A stretch of 64,000 nucleotides of DNA, from positions 434,001 to 498,000 of the forward strand of contig NZ_CP139715.1 in NCBI RefSeq assembly GCF_034377285.1, read 5' to 3'. The notes under the pieces are model-generated. The model was not told the origin of the DNA. It saw only the letters and a program-made list of their open reading frames with translations, and did not search any database. Shown one piece after another: positions 46,676 through 55,428 of this stretch. The translations under genes were made by a program, and so were the position numbers. How positions within the stretch are numbered: position 1 is the stretch's first letter; the number at the start of each line of letters is the position of its first letter. This DNA is from Thalassobaculum sp. OXR-137 (GTDB taxonomy: Bacteria; Pseudomonadota; Alphaproteobacteria; Thalassobaculales; Thalassobaculaceae).

Positions 46676-48952
46676 ATGAACGATCTCGCGCCCATCAGTA
46701 CGCAGATCTGGGACATGAAATACCGCCTGAAACAGGGCGGATCCGCCATCGACGCAACGATGGAGGATACCTGGACGCGGGTCGCCACCGCGCTGGCGCA
46801 GGCCGAGAAGCCGCGCGAGCGGGCGCAATGGGCGGCGCGGTTCCGCGAGGTGCTGGACGGGTTCCGCTTCCTGCCGGCCGGCCGCATCGTCGCCGGCGCC
46901 GGCACCGGGCGTCAGGTCACCCTGTTCAACTGCTTCGTCATGGGCACCATCCCCGACAGCATGGGCGGCATCTTCGACGCGCTGAAGGAAGCGGCCCTGA
47001 CCATGCAGCAGGGCGGCGGCATCGGCTACGACTTCTCCACGATCCGGCCCAAGGGCGCGCCGGTCAAAGGCGTGGGCGCCGACGCCTCGGGCCCGCTGTC
47101 GTTCATGGACGTCTGGGACGCCATGTGCCGCACCATCATGAGCGCCGGCTCCCGCCGCGGCGCCATGATGGCGACCCTGCGCTGCGACCACCCGGACATC
47201 GAATCCTTCGTCGAGGTGAAGCGCGATCCTGTGCGGCTGCGGATGTTCAACCTCTCGGTCCTGGTCACCGACGCTTTCATGCAGGCGGTGGAGACCGACG
47301 CCGACTGGGATCTGAAGTTCGACGGGGAGGTGTTCCGCACGATCCGCGCCCGCGACCTGTGGGACCGGATCATGACCGCCACCTACGACGTGGCGGAGCC
47401 GGGCGTGATCTTCATCGACCGGATTAACCAGCGCAACAACCTGCACTATTGCGAGACCATCGCCGCCACCAATCCCTGCGGCGAGCAGCCGCTGCCGCCC
47501 TACGGCGCCTGCCTGCTCGGATCGATGAACCTGGCGACCTTCGTGCGCCATCCGTTCGAAGCCGGTGCCAGTCTGGACGAGGAGGCCCTGGCCGAAGCCG
47601 TGCCGCTCGCCGTGCGGATGATGGACAACGTGGTCGACGTCTCCCTGTTCCCGCTGGAGGAGCAGCGGCGCGAGGCGCTGGCCAAGCGGCGCATCGGGCT
47701 CGGCGTGACCGGGCTGGCCGATGCGCTGATCATGTGCGGCCTGCGTTACGGCTCGCCGGACGCGGTGGCGACGGTGGAACGCTGGATGGACGCGGTGCGC
47801 CGCCACGCCTACCAGGCCTCCATCGACCTCGCGGCCGAGAAGGGCGCCTTCCCGCTGTTCGACCGCGACGCCTATCTGGCGGGCGAGAGCATCTCGGAGC
47901 TGGACGACGACCTGAAGGCGGGGATCGCCAAGCACGGCATCCGCAACGCCCTGGTCACCTCCATCGCCCCGACCGGTACGATCTCCCTGCTGGCCGACAA
48001 CGTGTCGAGCGGGCTGGAGCCGGTGTTCAGCTTCACCTACGACCGCACCGTGCTGATGCCGGACGGTTCCAAGAAGGTGGAGGAGGTGAGCGACTTCGCC
48101 TACCGCCTGTACCGGCGCCTGAAGGGCGAGACGGCGGAGCTGACCGACGCCTTCGTCGACGCCCAGAGCCTGACCCCGCACGACCATGTGGTCATGCAGG
48201 CGGCGGTTCAGAAATACGTCGACAGCTCGATCTCCAAGACCATCAACGTGCCGGAGGACATTGCCTTCGAGACGTTCAAGGACGTCTATCGCGAGGCCTA
48301 CCGCACGGGCTGCAAGGGCTGCACCACCTATCGGCCGAACCTGATCACCGGCTCGGTGCTGGCCACCAAGCGCGAGGAGCCGGAACAGGCGGCACCGGAA
48401 ACGGCCGAAGCCGAGGCGCACGAGATCGTCCATCTGACCAAGCCGCTCGACCGGCCGACCTTCCTGCCGGGGGCGACCTACAAAATCAAATGGGCCGACA
48501 GCGACCACGCGATCTACATCACCGTGAACGACATCGAGCAGGACGGCCGCCGCCGCCCGTTCGAGGTCTTCATCAACTCCAAGAACATGGAGCATTTCGC
48601 CTGGACCGTGGCGCTGACCCGTATGATCAGCGCGGTGTTCCGGCGCGGCGGCGACGTGAGCTTCGTGGTCGACGAGCTGAAGGCGGTGTTCGATCCGCGC
48701 GGCGGGCAGTGGGTCAAGGGCCGCTACGTCCCCTCCCTGCTGGCGGCGATCGGCGACGTGATCGAAGAGCACATGCTGGCCATCGGCTTCCTGAAGGCGC
48801 CGGACGCCGAAACCGTCGCGCCGAAGCCGGTCAAGCAGGTGATCAATATCGGCACCGCACCGGGGCAATGCCCGAGCTGCGGCTCGGTCGCCCTGGTGAA
48901 GCAGGAGGGCTGCGACCTCTGCACCGCCTGCGGCTATTCCAAATGCGGCTGA
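46676..48952 (+). CDS. nrdJ: Adenosylcobalamin-dependent (class II) ribonucleotide reductase
   Basis: NrdJ (758 aa) makes deoxyribonucleotides with B12 instead of a diiron or glycyl radical, so works with or without oxygen. The redox Cys86 (LFNCFV), thiyl Cys268 ([12 protein letters not shown]) and [10 protein letters not shown] are in place; the tail [18 protein letters not shown] supplies Cys pairs for reduction and zinc. ATG at 46676 follows TAGGATTCG. It is the only RNR in the window. Confidence 0.94.
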   Translation: MNDLAPISTQIWDMKYRLKQGGSAIDATMEDTWTRVATALAQAEKPRERAQWAARFREVLDGFRFLPAGRIVAGAGTGRQVTLFNCFVMGTIPDSMGGIFDALKEAALTMQQGGGIGYDFSTIRPKGAPVKGVGADASGPLSFMDVWDAMCRTIMSAGSRRGAMMATLRCDHPDIESFVEVKRDPVRLRMFNLSVLVTDAFMQAVETDADWDLKFDGEVFRTIRARDLWDRIMTATYDVAEPGVIFIDRINQRNNLHYCETIAATNPCGEQPLPPYGACLLGSMNLATFVRHPFEAGASLDEEALAEAVPLAVRMMDNVVDVSLFPLEEQRREALAKRRIGLGVTGLADALIMCGLRYGSPDAVATVERWMDAVRRHAYQASIDLAAEKGAFPLFDRDAYLAGESISELDDDLKAGIAKHGIRNALVTSIAPTGTISLLADNVSSGLEPVFSFTYDRTVLMPDGSKKVEEVSDFAYRLYRRLKGETAELTDAFVDAQSLTPHDHVVMQAAVQKYVDSSISKTINVPEDIAFETFKDVYREAYRTGCKGCTTYRPNLITGSVLATKREEPEQAAPETAEAEAHEIVHLTKPLDRPTFLPGATYKIKWADSDHAIYITVNDIEQDGRRRPFEVFINSKNMEHFAWTVALTRMISAVFRRGGDVSFVVDELKAVFDPRGGQWVKGRYVPSLLAAIGDVIEEHMLAIGFLKAPDAETVAPKPVKQVINIGTAPGQCPSCGSVALVKQEGCDLCTACGYSKCG

Positions 48953-49150
48953 CGCACCGCGCGTGACCGTCCATCCCCGTCCGAGCGGCGGGGATGGGCC
49001 GCGCCTGTAGCGGCGGGAACCAGCCCATACATACGATCTATCGCCCGATAGTGCGACATCCGGGCGGCGGCCGCCGTCACCCGCCGAGATCGCCCGCAAT
49101 CCGCTCGATTACCCACACGTTGCCCAATCGCTTGACCTTGCCCGGCGGTC

Positions 49151-49274
49151 CCGACAAAGTCGGAGCCATGTCGGGCGAGGCGTTTTTCTGCATGGATGAA
49201 AAACCAATGCAGGTATCCTCGCCGATGAAACAGACCTTGTCTGACAAGGTAGGATCAGAAGCCGGAATACCGGC
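49151..49274 (+). promoter_or_regulatory. TRAP leader copy 1 (in a 341-bp gap)
   Basis: The 48953-49293 gap ends in a leader also found before the second binding-protein gene. It holds hairpin CCGACaaaGTCGG (49151-49163), a stem ACCTTGT / ACAAGGT near 49235-49252, and hairpin GCCGGaataCCGGC (49261-49274), 19 nt before the ATG. Upstream, CTATCGccCGATAG at 49038-49051 is a short perfect palindrome that may be an operator. Confidence 0.6.
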
Positions 49275-49293
49275 ATCCCATTGGGAGGATTTG

Positions 49294-50319
49294 ATGACCA
49301 TGATCGCTAAACTCGCACCCGCCGTGTCGGCAGCGCTGCTGGCCGCCGGGCTCAGCACCGCGGCGATGGCCGAGACCACCACACTGCGCATCCAGACGCA
49401 CTACGCGCCGGAAACCGTGTCCGGCAAGCTCGCCGCCCAGTACATCGACAACGTTCAGACCATGTCGAACGGCGAGATCCAGATCGAGATGTTCTACTCG
49501 TCCTCGGTCGTGAAGTCGGTGGAGACCTTCGACGCGGCGGCGACGGGCATTCTCGACTGCGACATGACCGGCGGCGCCTATCAGACCGGCAAGAACCCGG
49601 CCTTCCAGTTCGTCGGCGACATCATGGGCGGGTACTCCACCCCGTATCAGCAGCTCTCCTGGCTGTACTACGGCGGCGGTCTGGACGCGGCCCAGAAGCT
49701 CTACAACAAGTTCGACATGCAGCTCGTGGGCTGGTGGGTCTACGGTCAGGAATCCCTGGCCTCGTCCAAGCCGATCCGCAGCACCGCCGATCTGAAGGAC
49801 TGGAAGTTCCGCTCGCCCCCGGGCATGGAAACCAAGATCTTCGAGAATCTCGGCGCTTCGCCGATCGTCATGGACTTCACCGAGGTCTTCACCGCCCTTG
49901 AGTCCGGCATCATCGACGGCGCCGACGCCTCGGGTCTGGCGAACAACCAGTCTCTGGGTCTGTACGATCTGGTGAAGCACGCCAACTACCCGGGCTTCCA
50001 CTCCATGCCGTCCGACCACCTGGCCTGCAACAAGGCGAAGTGGGACGCCATGCCGGAGAGCCATCGCCGGATCATGTCCGTCGCCATGGAATCCCTGGCC
50101 CTGCGCACCGCGCTTACCTTCGAGAAGAAGAACGCCGAGGCCGCCGCCGACCTGAAGTCCAAGGGCGTGAACCTGTACGCCTGGTCCGACGAGGAGCTGC
50201 AGAAGTTCCGCGACGCCGCCCAGGCGGCGTGGGTCGACTTCGCGACCACCGACGAGGCCAAGGCCCTGGTCGAGAGCCACCTGACCTATCTGCGTCAGCT
50301 CGGTCTGGTGAAGAACTGA
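49294..50319 (+). CDS. TRAP transporter substrate-binding protein, copy 1
   Basis: A 341-residue DctP-type periplasmic protein of the mannitol/chloroaromatic (COG4663-like, TakP-related) group, which mostly bind organic acids. Signal peptide about 1-26 (SAALLAAGLSTAAMA), then LRIQTHYAPETVSGKLAAQY; the ligand Arg is expected in the FRSPPGMETKIFENLG segment. ATG at 49294 follows GGGAGGA. It is about 93% identical by eye to copy 2. The substrate is unknown. Confidence 0.92.
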   Translation: MTMIAKLAPAVSAALLAAGLSTAAMAETTTLRIQTHYAPETVSGKLAAQYIDNVQTMSNGEIQIEMFYSSSVVKSVETFDAAATGILDCDMTGGAYQTGKNPAFQFVGDIMGGYSTPYQQLSWLYYGGGLDAAQKLYNKFDMQLVGWWVYGQESLASSKPIRSTADLKDWKFRSPPGMETKIFENLGASPIVMDFTEVFTALESGIIDGADASGLANNQSLGLYDLVKHANYPGFHSMPSDHLACNKAKWDAMPESHRRIMSVAMESLALRTALTFEKKNAEAAADLKSKGVNLYAWSDEELQKFRDAAQAAWVDFATTDEAKALVESHLTYLRQLGLVKN

Positions 50320-50344
50320 GCCCGCGCAGCTGACCGCCGGATCC

Positions 50345-50390
50345 GACGGGCGGCGGCAACGGCCGGACCAACCTGCCGCCGTCGCCCGTC
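50345..50390 (+). terminator. Large hairpin after first TRAP binding protein
   Basis: GACGGGCGGCGGCA (50345-50358) pairs with TGCCGCC (50374-50380) and GCCCGTC (50384-50390), leaving a three-base bulge. It lies 25 bp after the stop and separates copy 1 from the rest of the operon. Confidence 0.65.
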
Positions 50391-50450
50391 GTCCGCCGCC
50401 CCGAAAGCGGCGGTCCTGCCCCGTCTCCCCGGCGGGGGCTTATGAATGAT

Positions 50451-50473
50451 CGTGGGAACACCTTGTTCTCACG
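50451..50473. promoter_or_regulatory. Inverted repeat between the two binding-protein genes
   Basis: CGTGGGAACA (50451-50460) and TGTTCTCACG (50464-50473) are inverted with one mismatch and a 3-bp spacer, the form of a dimeric regulator site. It is absent before copy 1, so it may control copy 2 and dctQM separately. It could also be a terminator stem with a G-U pair. Confidence 0.45.
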
Positions 50474-50543
50474 ACCTTCACACGGCCGAAGACGACGTCA
50501 AACAACCATACAACAGCCTATGCCTTGACCTTCCTCCATGGGG

Positions 50544-50668
50544 CCGACAAAGTCGGAGACAGGTCGGACGAGGCGCTTTTTGCTGCGTCGGAAAAAATCG
50601 ATGCAGATATCCTCGACGACAAAACGGGTCTGACCTGACAGGGTCGGATCAAAAGCCGGAATACCGGC
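50544..50668 (+). promoter_or_regulatory. TRAP leader copy 2 (in a 367-bp gap)
   Basis: The second half of the 50320-50686 gap repeats the leader of copy 1 with about three-quarters of positions matching: CCGACaaaGTCGG (50544-50556), the AGGCG-T-rich stretch, GTCGGATCAAAAG and GCCGGaataCCGGC (50655-50668), 18 nt before the ATG. The leader was duplicated with the gene and both hairpins were kept. Confidence 0.6.
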
Positions 50669-50686
50669 AGCCAATGGGAGGAATAG

Positions 50687-51712
50687 ATGAGAATGATTGC
50701 GAAGCTTGCGCCCGCCGTGCCGGCGGCGCTGCTCGCCGCCGGGCTCAGCACCGCGGCCATGGCCGAGACGACGAGCCTGCGCATCCAGACGCACTACGCG
50801 CCGGAAACCGTCTCCGGCAAGCTCGCCGCCCAGTACATCGACAACGTCCAGACCATGTCGAACGGCGAGATCCAGATCGAAATGTTCTACTCGTCCTCCG
50901 TCGTGAAGTCGGTGGAAGCGTTCGACGCGGCCGCCACCGGCATTCTCGACTGCGAGATGACCAGCGGTGCCTATCAGACCGGCAAGAATCCGGCCTTCCA
51001 GTTTGTCGGCGACATCATGGGCGGGTACTCGACCCCGTATCAGCAGCTTTCCTGGCTGTATTACGGCGGCGGCATGGAGGCGGCCCAGAAGCTGTACAAC
51101 CAGTTCGACATGCAGCTCATCGGCTGGTGGGTCTACGGTCAGGAATCCCTGTCCTCCTCCAAGCCGATCCGCAACGCCGATGACTTCAAGGATTGGAAGT
51201 TCCGCTCCCCGCCGGGCATGGAAACCAAGATCTTCGAGAACATGGGCGCCAGCCCGATCGTGATGGACTTCACCGAGGTCTTCACCGCGCTCGAGTCCGG
51301 CATCATCGACGGCGCCGACGCCTCCGGTCTGGCCAACAACCAGTCGCTCGGCCTGTACGATCTGGTGAAGCACGCCAACTACCCGGGCTTCCACTCCATG
51401 CCGTCCGACCACCTGGCCTGCAATAAGGCGAAGTGGGACGCCATGCCGGAGAGCCATCGCCGGATCATGTCCGTCGCCATGGAATCCCTGGCCCTGCGCA
51501 CCGCGCTGACCTTCGAGAAGAAGAACGCGGAAGCCGCTGCGGACCTGAAGACCAAGGGCGTCACGCTCTACGCCTGGTCGGACGAGGATCTTCAGAAGTT
51601 CCGCAACGCCGCCCAGGCCGCCTGGGTCGACTTCGCGACCACGCCGGAAGCCAAGGCCCTGGTCGAGAGCCACATGACCTATCTGCGTCAGCTCGGCCTG
51701 GTGCAGAACTGA
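50687..51712 (+). CDS. TRAP transporter substrate-binding protein, copy 2
   Basis: The second DctP-type protein (341 aa), starting MRMIAKLAPAVPAALLAAG with the same signal peptide and core as copy 1. I count about 23 substitutions between them, clustered in the signal peptide, near residues 150-168 (SSKPIRNADDFKDW against SSKPIRSTADLKDW) and near 295-320. No frameshift or lost motif, so both should be functional. It leads directly to dctQM and follows GGGAGGA. Different ligand affinities are possible but unproven. Confidence 0.92.
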   Translation: MRMIAKLAPAVPAALLAAGLSTAAMAETTSLRIQTHYAPETVSGKLAAQYIDNVQTMSNGEIQIEMFYSSSVVKSVEAFDAAATGILDCEMTSGAYQTGKNPAFQFVGDIMGGYSTPYQQLSWLYYGGGMEAAQKLYNQFDMQLIGWWVYGQESLSSSKPIRNADDFKDWKFRSPPGMETKIFENMGASPIVMDFTEVFTALESGIIDGADASGLANNQSLGLYDLVKHANYPGFHSMPSDHLACNKAKWDAMPESHRRIMSVAMESLALRTALTFEKKNAEAAADLKTKGVTLYAWSDEDLQKFRNAAQAAWVDFATTPEAKALVESHMTYLRQLGLVQN

Positions 51713-51734
51713 TCCGAGGGATCTGACCCAATAT

Positions 51735-51769
51735 CCGGCGGGCGGCGTCTTTGTCGCGGTGCCCGCCGG
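51735..51769 (+). terminator. Attenuating hairpin between binding protein and permease genes
   Basis: CCGGCGGGC (51735-51743) and GCCCGCCGG (51761-51769) are perfect reverse complements, 17-nt loop, followed by TACCCTTT. Placed 22 bp after copy 2 and before dctQ, it would allow more binding protein than permease from one promoter. Confidence 0.65.
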
Positions 51770-51836
51770 TACCCTTTCGGCAAAATGACCGGAAGATGCC
51801 GCAAAAACCGCGGCCGAATGTTCAAGGGAGTGGCAA

Positions 51837-52403
51837 ATGGTCGAGCATGAGCGGACCGGTCCTCTGGACTGGGTGACGTGGGGCTTCAGCCGGATCGCGA
51901 TGTGGGCGCCCGCCTTCATCGTCGCCATCATCTTCTATGAAGTGGTGATGCGGTACGTCTTCCTGGCGCCGACGCTCTGGGTCAATGAGATGTCCCTGTG
52001 GGTCGGCGGCGGCATCTACCTGACCGCCGGGCTCTACGCGCTGCAGCAGCGCAGCCACATCCGCATCTTCATCCTCTACGACATGGCGCCCAAGTGGATG
52101 CGCCAGCTGTTCGACACCCTGTCCGTGCTCTGCGTGGTGATCTTCGCCGTCGCCGTCGTGTGGGGCGGGTATGGCGAGGCCAAGGCCAAGTTCCTGCGCT
52201 GGGAGACCTTCGGCACCGCCTTCGACCCGCCGATCCCGGCGACCATCAAGCCGCTGATCCTGATCACCCTGATCTTCCTGGCCCTGCAGTCGGTCTCCAA
52301 CCTGATCTACGACTGGAACAAGGATCCCCAATCCCACGATCCGGCCGACGACATCGACATGCCGAACATCGGCACCGACCCGTCCAACACCCGGACCGAC
52401 TGA
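51837..52403 (+). CDS. dctQ: TRAP transporter small permease subunit DctQ
   Basis: A 188-residue membrane protein with four helices (about 20-40, 55-75, 95-115, 140-160) and the family patterns RYVFLAPTLWVNEMSLWVGG and TAGLYALQQRSHIRI. It belongs with the large-type DctM following 12 bp later. The C-terminus is an acidic, Pro/Asp-rich cytoplasmic tail. Confidence 0.9.
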   Translation: MVEHERTGPLDWVTWGFSRIAMWAPAFIVAIIFYEVVMRYVFLAPTLWVNEMSLWVGGGIYLTAGLYALQQRSHIRIFILYDMAPKWMRQLFDTLSVLCVVIFAVAVVWGGYGEAKAKFLRWETFGTAFDPPIPATIKPLILITLIFLALQSVSNLIYDWNKDPQSHDPADDIDMPNIGTDPSNTRTD

Positions 52404-52415
52404 GGAAACGCCGCC

Positions 52416-53996
52416 ATGGATATCGGGACAATCTCGCTGATCCTGCTGGTCGGCATGCTCGCCCTGCTGGCGATCGGCATGCCGCTCGGCTTCGCCTCCG
52501 GCTTCCTCGCCGTCGTCGTCATGGTGCTGAAGTTCGGGCCCGACCTGCTGTTCGGCACCTTCGGCACCGGGCCGATGAACATCCTGGCCCAGCGGCTCTA
52601 CGGCATCACCACGAACTACGTTCTGGTCTCGGTCCCTCTGTTCATCTTCATGGCGACGCTGCTGGAACGGTCCGGCATCGCGCGGGACATGTATTCGACG
52701 CTGAACATCTGGCTGTCGCGCACCCGGGGCGGCATCGCCGTGGTCACCGCGGTGATGGCCATCGTCATGGCGGCGATGTCCGGCATCATCGGCGGCGAAG
52801 TGGTGCTGCTCGGCCTGATCGCCCTGCCGCAGATGCTGCGCCTGGGCTACGACCAGAACCTCGCGGTCGGCACGATCTGCGCGTCGGGCTCGCTCGGCAC
52901 CATGATCCCGCCGTCCATCGTGCTGATCTTCTACGGCCTGATCACCGAGACCTCGATCCACGCCCTGTTCCAGGCGGCCTTCCTGCCCGGCTTCATCCTG
53001 GCCGGCTGCTATATCGTCTACATCCTGATCCGGACCCGCATGTATCCCGAGCAGGCTCCCCTGCCCGAGCCGTCGCCGGACGACATGACCGGCAGTGAGA
53101 AGGCCACGATGGGCTTCAGCCTGCTGGCGATGATGGTCGGCGGGGCGGCCGCCCTGGTCGTCGTGCGCGGCGCCGTGCTCTACACCGTCGGCTCGATCGA
53201 CGAGGAGACCACCCTGATCGACGCCCAGTCGCTCGGCGTCGCGGCAGCGATCGCCGCTGCCTGCCTCGCCTTCCTCCTCCTGGTGGTCGGTCGCCAGAAG
53301 GCCGCCGACGCCTGGGAGAAGGGCAAGGGCCTGGTGGCCCCGCTGCTGATCGTCATCGTCGTGCTCGGCTCGATCTACGGCGGTATCACCGGCATCACCG
53401 AGGCGGCGGGCATGGGCTCGATCGCCGTGCTGGTCCTCATCGTGCTGCGCGGGGAGTTCTCCTTCCAGCTCCTGCAGGAAGCCTCCATGCGCACCTTCAA
53501 GTCGACCGGCACCATCATCTGGGTGACGTTCGGCGCCACCGCCCTGGCCGGCGCCTACACCATCGCCGGCGGGCCGACCTACGTGGCCAACCTGATCCTC
53601 GGCTACGACCTGCCGACCATGGGCGTGCTGCTGGTGATGATGGTGATCTTCCTGTTCCTCGGCGCGTTCATGGACTGGACCGGCATCGTCCTGCTGGTCA
53701 TGCCGGTGTTCCTGCCGATCGTCCTGAAGATGCCGATGGAGGAGCTCGGCCTGACCGGCGGCCTCGACAGCGTCACCCTGGTGAAGGTTTGGTTCGGGAT
53801 CCTGTTCTGCGTCAACATGCAGGTAAGCTTCCTGTCGCCGCCCTTCGGACCCGCGGCGTTCTATCTGAAGTCCGTGGCTCCGCCACATATATCCCTGACG
53901 GACATCTTCCGGGGTTTCCTGCCGTTCATCTGCATCCAGCTGCTGATCCTGGCGCTGATCCTGCTGGTGCCGGAAATCACGACGGTCTTCCTCTAG
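52416..53996 (+). CDS. dctM: TRAP transporter large permease subunit DctM
   Basis: The 526-residue Na+-coupled permease, with about 12-14 helices. Conserved segments: IGMPLGFASGFLAVV, FMATLLERSGIARDM, IIGGEVVLLGLIALPQML, ASGSLGTMIPPSIVLIFYG and FLSPPFGPAAFYLKSVAPP. It is longer than the C4-dicarboxylate type (about 430 aa) through an insert near 205-290, as in the mannitol/chloroaromatic subfamily. A strong hairpin terminator follows. Confidence 0.93.
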   Translation: MDIGTISLILLVGMLALLAIGMPLGFASGFLAVVVMVLKFGPDLLFGTFGTGPMNILAQRLYGITTNYVLVSVPLFIFMATLLERSGIARDMYSTLNIWLSRTRGGIAVVTAVMAIVMAAMSGIIGGEVVLLGLIALPQMLRLGYDQNLAVGTICASGSLGTMIPPSIVLIFYGLITETSIHALFQAAFLPGFILAGCYIVYILIRTRMYPEQAPLPEPSPDDMTGSEKATMGFSLLAMMVGGAAALVVVRGAVLYTVGSIDEETTLIDAQSLGVAAAIAAACLAFLLLVVGRQKAADAWEKGKGLVAPLLIVIVVLGSIYGGITGITEAAGMGSIAVLVLIVLRGEFSFQLLQEASMRTFKSTGTIIWVTFGATALAGAYTIAGGPTYVANLILGYDLPTMGVLLVMMVIFLFLGAFMDWTGIVLLVMPVFLPIVLKMPMEELGLTGGLDSVTLVKVWFGILFCVNMQVSFLSPPFGPAAFYLKSVAPPHISLTDIFRGFLPFICIQLLILALILLVPEITTVFL

Positions 53997-54009
53997 GACG
54001 TCTGCGAAC

Positions 54010-54045
54010 CGCCGTAGCTCCGGTCACCGTGTCGGAGCTACGGCG
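54010..54045 (+). terminator. Terminator of the TRAP operon
   Basis: CGCCGTAGCTCCG (54010-54022) and CGGAGCTACGGCG (54033-54045) form a perfect 13-bp stem with a 10-nt loop, 13 bp after the dctM stop. A T-rich stretch comes about 20 bp later. The rest of 53997-54260 is AT-rich with no visible gene. Confidence 0.8.
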
Positions 54046-54260
54046 CTCCCGGCGATACCCCGCAATTCATTCTATTTTGATACATATACAACCATTTAGA
54101 CGGGTTTCACCCGCATACTCAGCGTCAGACAATTGACCAAATCGCCGGTTACGCTCAAAGTGATTCCATCGGGGTTAGGGCACGGTCGGCGATCGTGATT
54201 TGCTATGGTGGCGGCTTCTTCGGATGTGCTCTCGATGAAGCATAAAGGTCAAATGGACAC

Positions 54261-54452
54261 GTGAGCCAAAATCAAAGAGAAAAGCGTCTAGTCCGCCAGC
54301 AGGTCATGCTGACGGATTCAGAAATCGACCAGCTTAAAGACTGGCAATTTGAAAACCGCGTCCCATCGATGGCAGCCGCCATTCGAGAACTGCTGCGTAT
54401 TGGCTTGACCCATTCGAGCGATCTGGACATCGGCGACAATTTCACCAACTGA
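54261..54452 (+). CDS. Small CopG-like (ribbon-helix-helix) protein
   Basis: A 63-residue protein, MSQNQREKRLVRQQVMLTDS then EIDQLKDWQFENRVPSMAAA and IRELLRIGLTHSS. The pattern (basic strand, TDSEIDQLKDWQ helix, SMAAAIRELLRIGL helix) matches ribbon-helix-helix DNA-binding proteins. Its start is GTG at 54261 without a strong Shine-Dalgarno; composition is lower in GC than its neighbours. It converges on the PhyR-like gene. No toxin gene is nearby, so it is more likely a stand-alone regulator than an antitoxin. Confidence 0.65.
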   Translation: MSQNQREKRLVRQQVMLTDSEIDQLKDWQFENRVPSMAAAIRELLRIGLTHSSDLDIGDNFTN

Positions 54453-54485
54453 CCGCCGCACTCCCGCTCAGCTTCTGGTTGAACC

Positions 54486-55238
54486 TCAGTCCATTTCCTT
54501 TTCCACAAGCCAGTGACCGATGATCGCGGTCACCGCTTCGGGGCGGAACGGCTTCTGAATGAGGAAGTCCGGCGGGATGACGGAATGCTTCAGGACCGAA
54601 TGCGGATAGGCGGTCACGAAGCCGACCGGCGCGCCGGTCAGGTCGCGCAGCGGTTCGATCGCCTCGACCCCGGTCTCACCGTCCTTCAGCCGGAAATCGG
54701 CGAAGATGATGTCCGGCAGATGGTCCTGGGCGGCGCTCAGAGCCTGATCCACCGTGCGCGCCAGATAGACTTCCGCGATCCCAGCCCGCTTGCACAGCGC
54801 GCTCAGCTCCTCGGCGATCAGAAACTCGTCCTCGATGATCAGCGCCTTGCAACCCATTGCCGGGTCCACCCGGTTCTGCGCCCGACCGGCGGCAAGCGCC
54901 TTCTCGGCGGCATCGCGGTCGATGCCCACGATCTCCGCGGCCTGGTCGATCGGGAAGCCGGCGAAATCCGACAGCATCAGTATCTGACGCGGGACGTTGT
55001 CCGGACCGGGCAGCGCGCTGAACAGCGCCGCATCGGTGAACAGAGGCGCGCCCACCGTCGACACGCCGTCGCGCCATGCCCGGTAGAACCGGCGGAAGGC
55101 GTCCATCCGCTGATTGTCGACGACCGTCTGACCCTGGGTCACCTGATCGGTGGCCAGCCGGAACAGCTCGTCTCCAACGTCGCGGTCCCACAGCATCACA
55201 CGCGCGTGGTGTCTCAGTTCGGCCTGCTCATTTGACAT
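54486..55238 (-). CDS. PhyR-like response regulator (sigma-mimic plus receiver)
   Basis: A 250-residue regulator with a degenerate ECF-sigma-like N-terminus (about 10-118; LPGPDNVPRQILMLSDFAGF then IDQAAEIVGIDRDAAEKAL is region-4-like) and a C-terminal receiver (about 130-245): acid pair Glu136-Asp137, phospho-acceptor Asp181, Thr209 and Lys229. PhyR, when phosphorylated, sequesters the anti-sigma NepR and frees EcfG. No nepR or ecfG is nearby, so this may be a second copy. It has an EcfG-type promoter and is divergent from an HWE kinase. Confidence 0.85.
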   Translation of the reverse strand: MSNEQAELRHHARVMLWDRDVGDELFRLATDQVTQGQTVVDNQRMDAFRRFYRAWRDGVSTVGAPLFTDAALFSALPGPDNVPRQILMLSDFAGFPIDQAAEIVGIDRDAAEKALAAGRAQNRVDPAMGCKALIIEDEFLIAEELSALCKRAGIAEVYLARTVDQALSAAQDHLPDIIFADFRLKDGETGVEAIEPLRDLTGAPVGFVTAYPHSVLKHSVIPPDFLIQKPFRPEAVTAIIGHWLVEKEMD

Positions 55239-55274
55239 CGGCGGGTCCCTGAAAACGGTTCTTCATCTCTACGC

Positions 55275-55299
55275 AACGCGTCGGATGGGCACCGGTTCC
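55275..55299 (-). promoter_or_regulatory. EcfG-type general stress promoter
   Basis: Reading the minus strand, GGAAC (55299-55295), a 16-bp spacer and CGTT (55278-55275) match the alphaproteobacterial EcfG consensus GGAAC-N16/17-CGTT. The -10 is 36 bp upstream of the PhyR-like ATG. I found no second match with this spacing in the other intergenic gaps I scanned by eye. Confidence 0.8.
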
Positions 55300-55428
55300 T
55301 CATATGATTTTGTTGGTCTGGGCGGTTCGAGTCTGTCTTGCTACAACCTATACCAACTACTGTTTTTCCGCGATCCCTCGCCTAACTCCTTCGCAGTCGC
55401 GCCAGACGATCCCGACCGAGGTCATCCC

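Noticed and set aside
46646-49099. 817-codon minus-strand frame antisense to nrdJ
   Set aside because: nrdJ is complete on the other strand; the composition is that of a shadow frame.
48953-49293. Cobalamin riboswitch or other riboswitch between nrdJ and the TRAP operon
   Set aside because: No B12-box or other riboswitch core was recognised; only simple hairpins are present.
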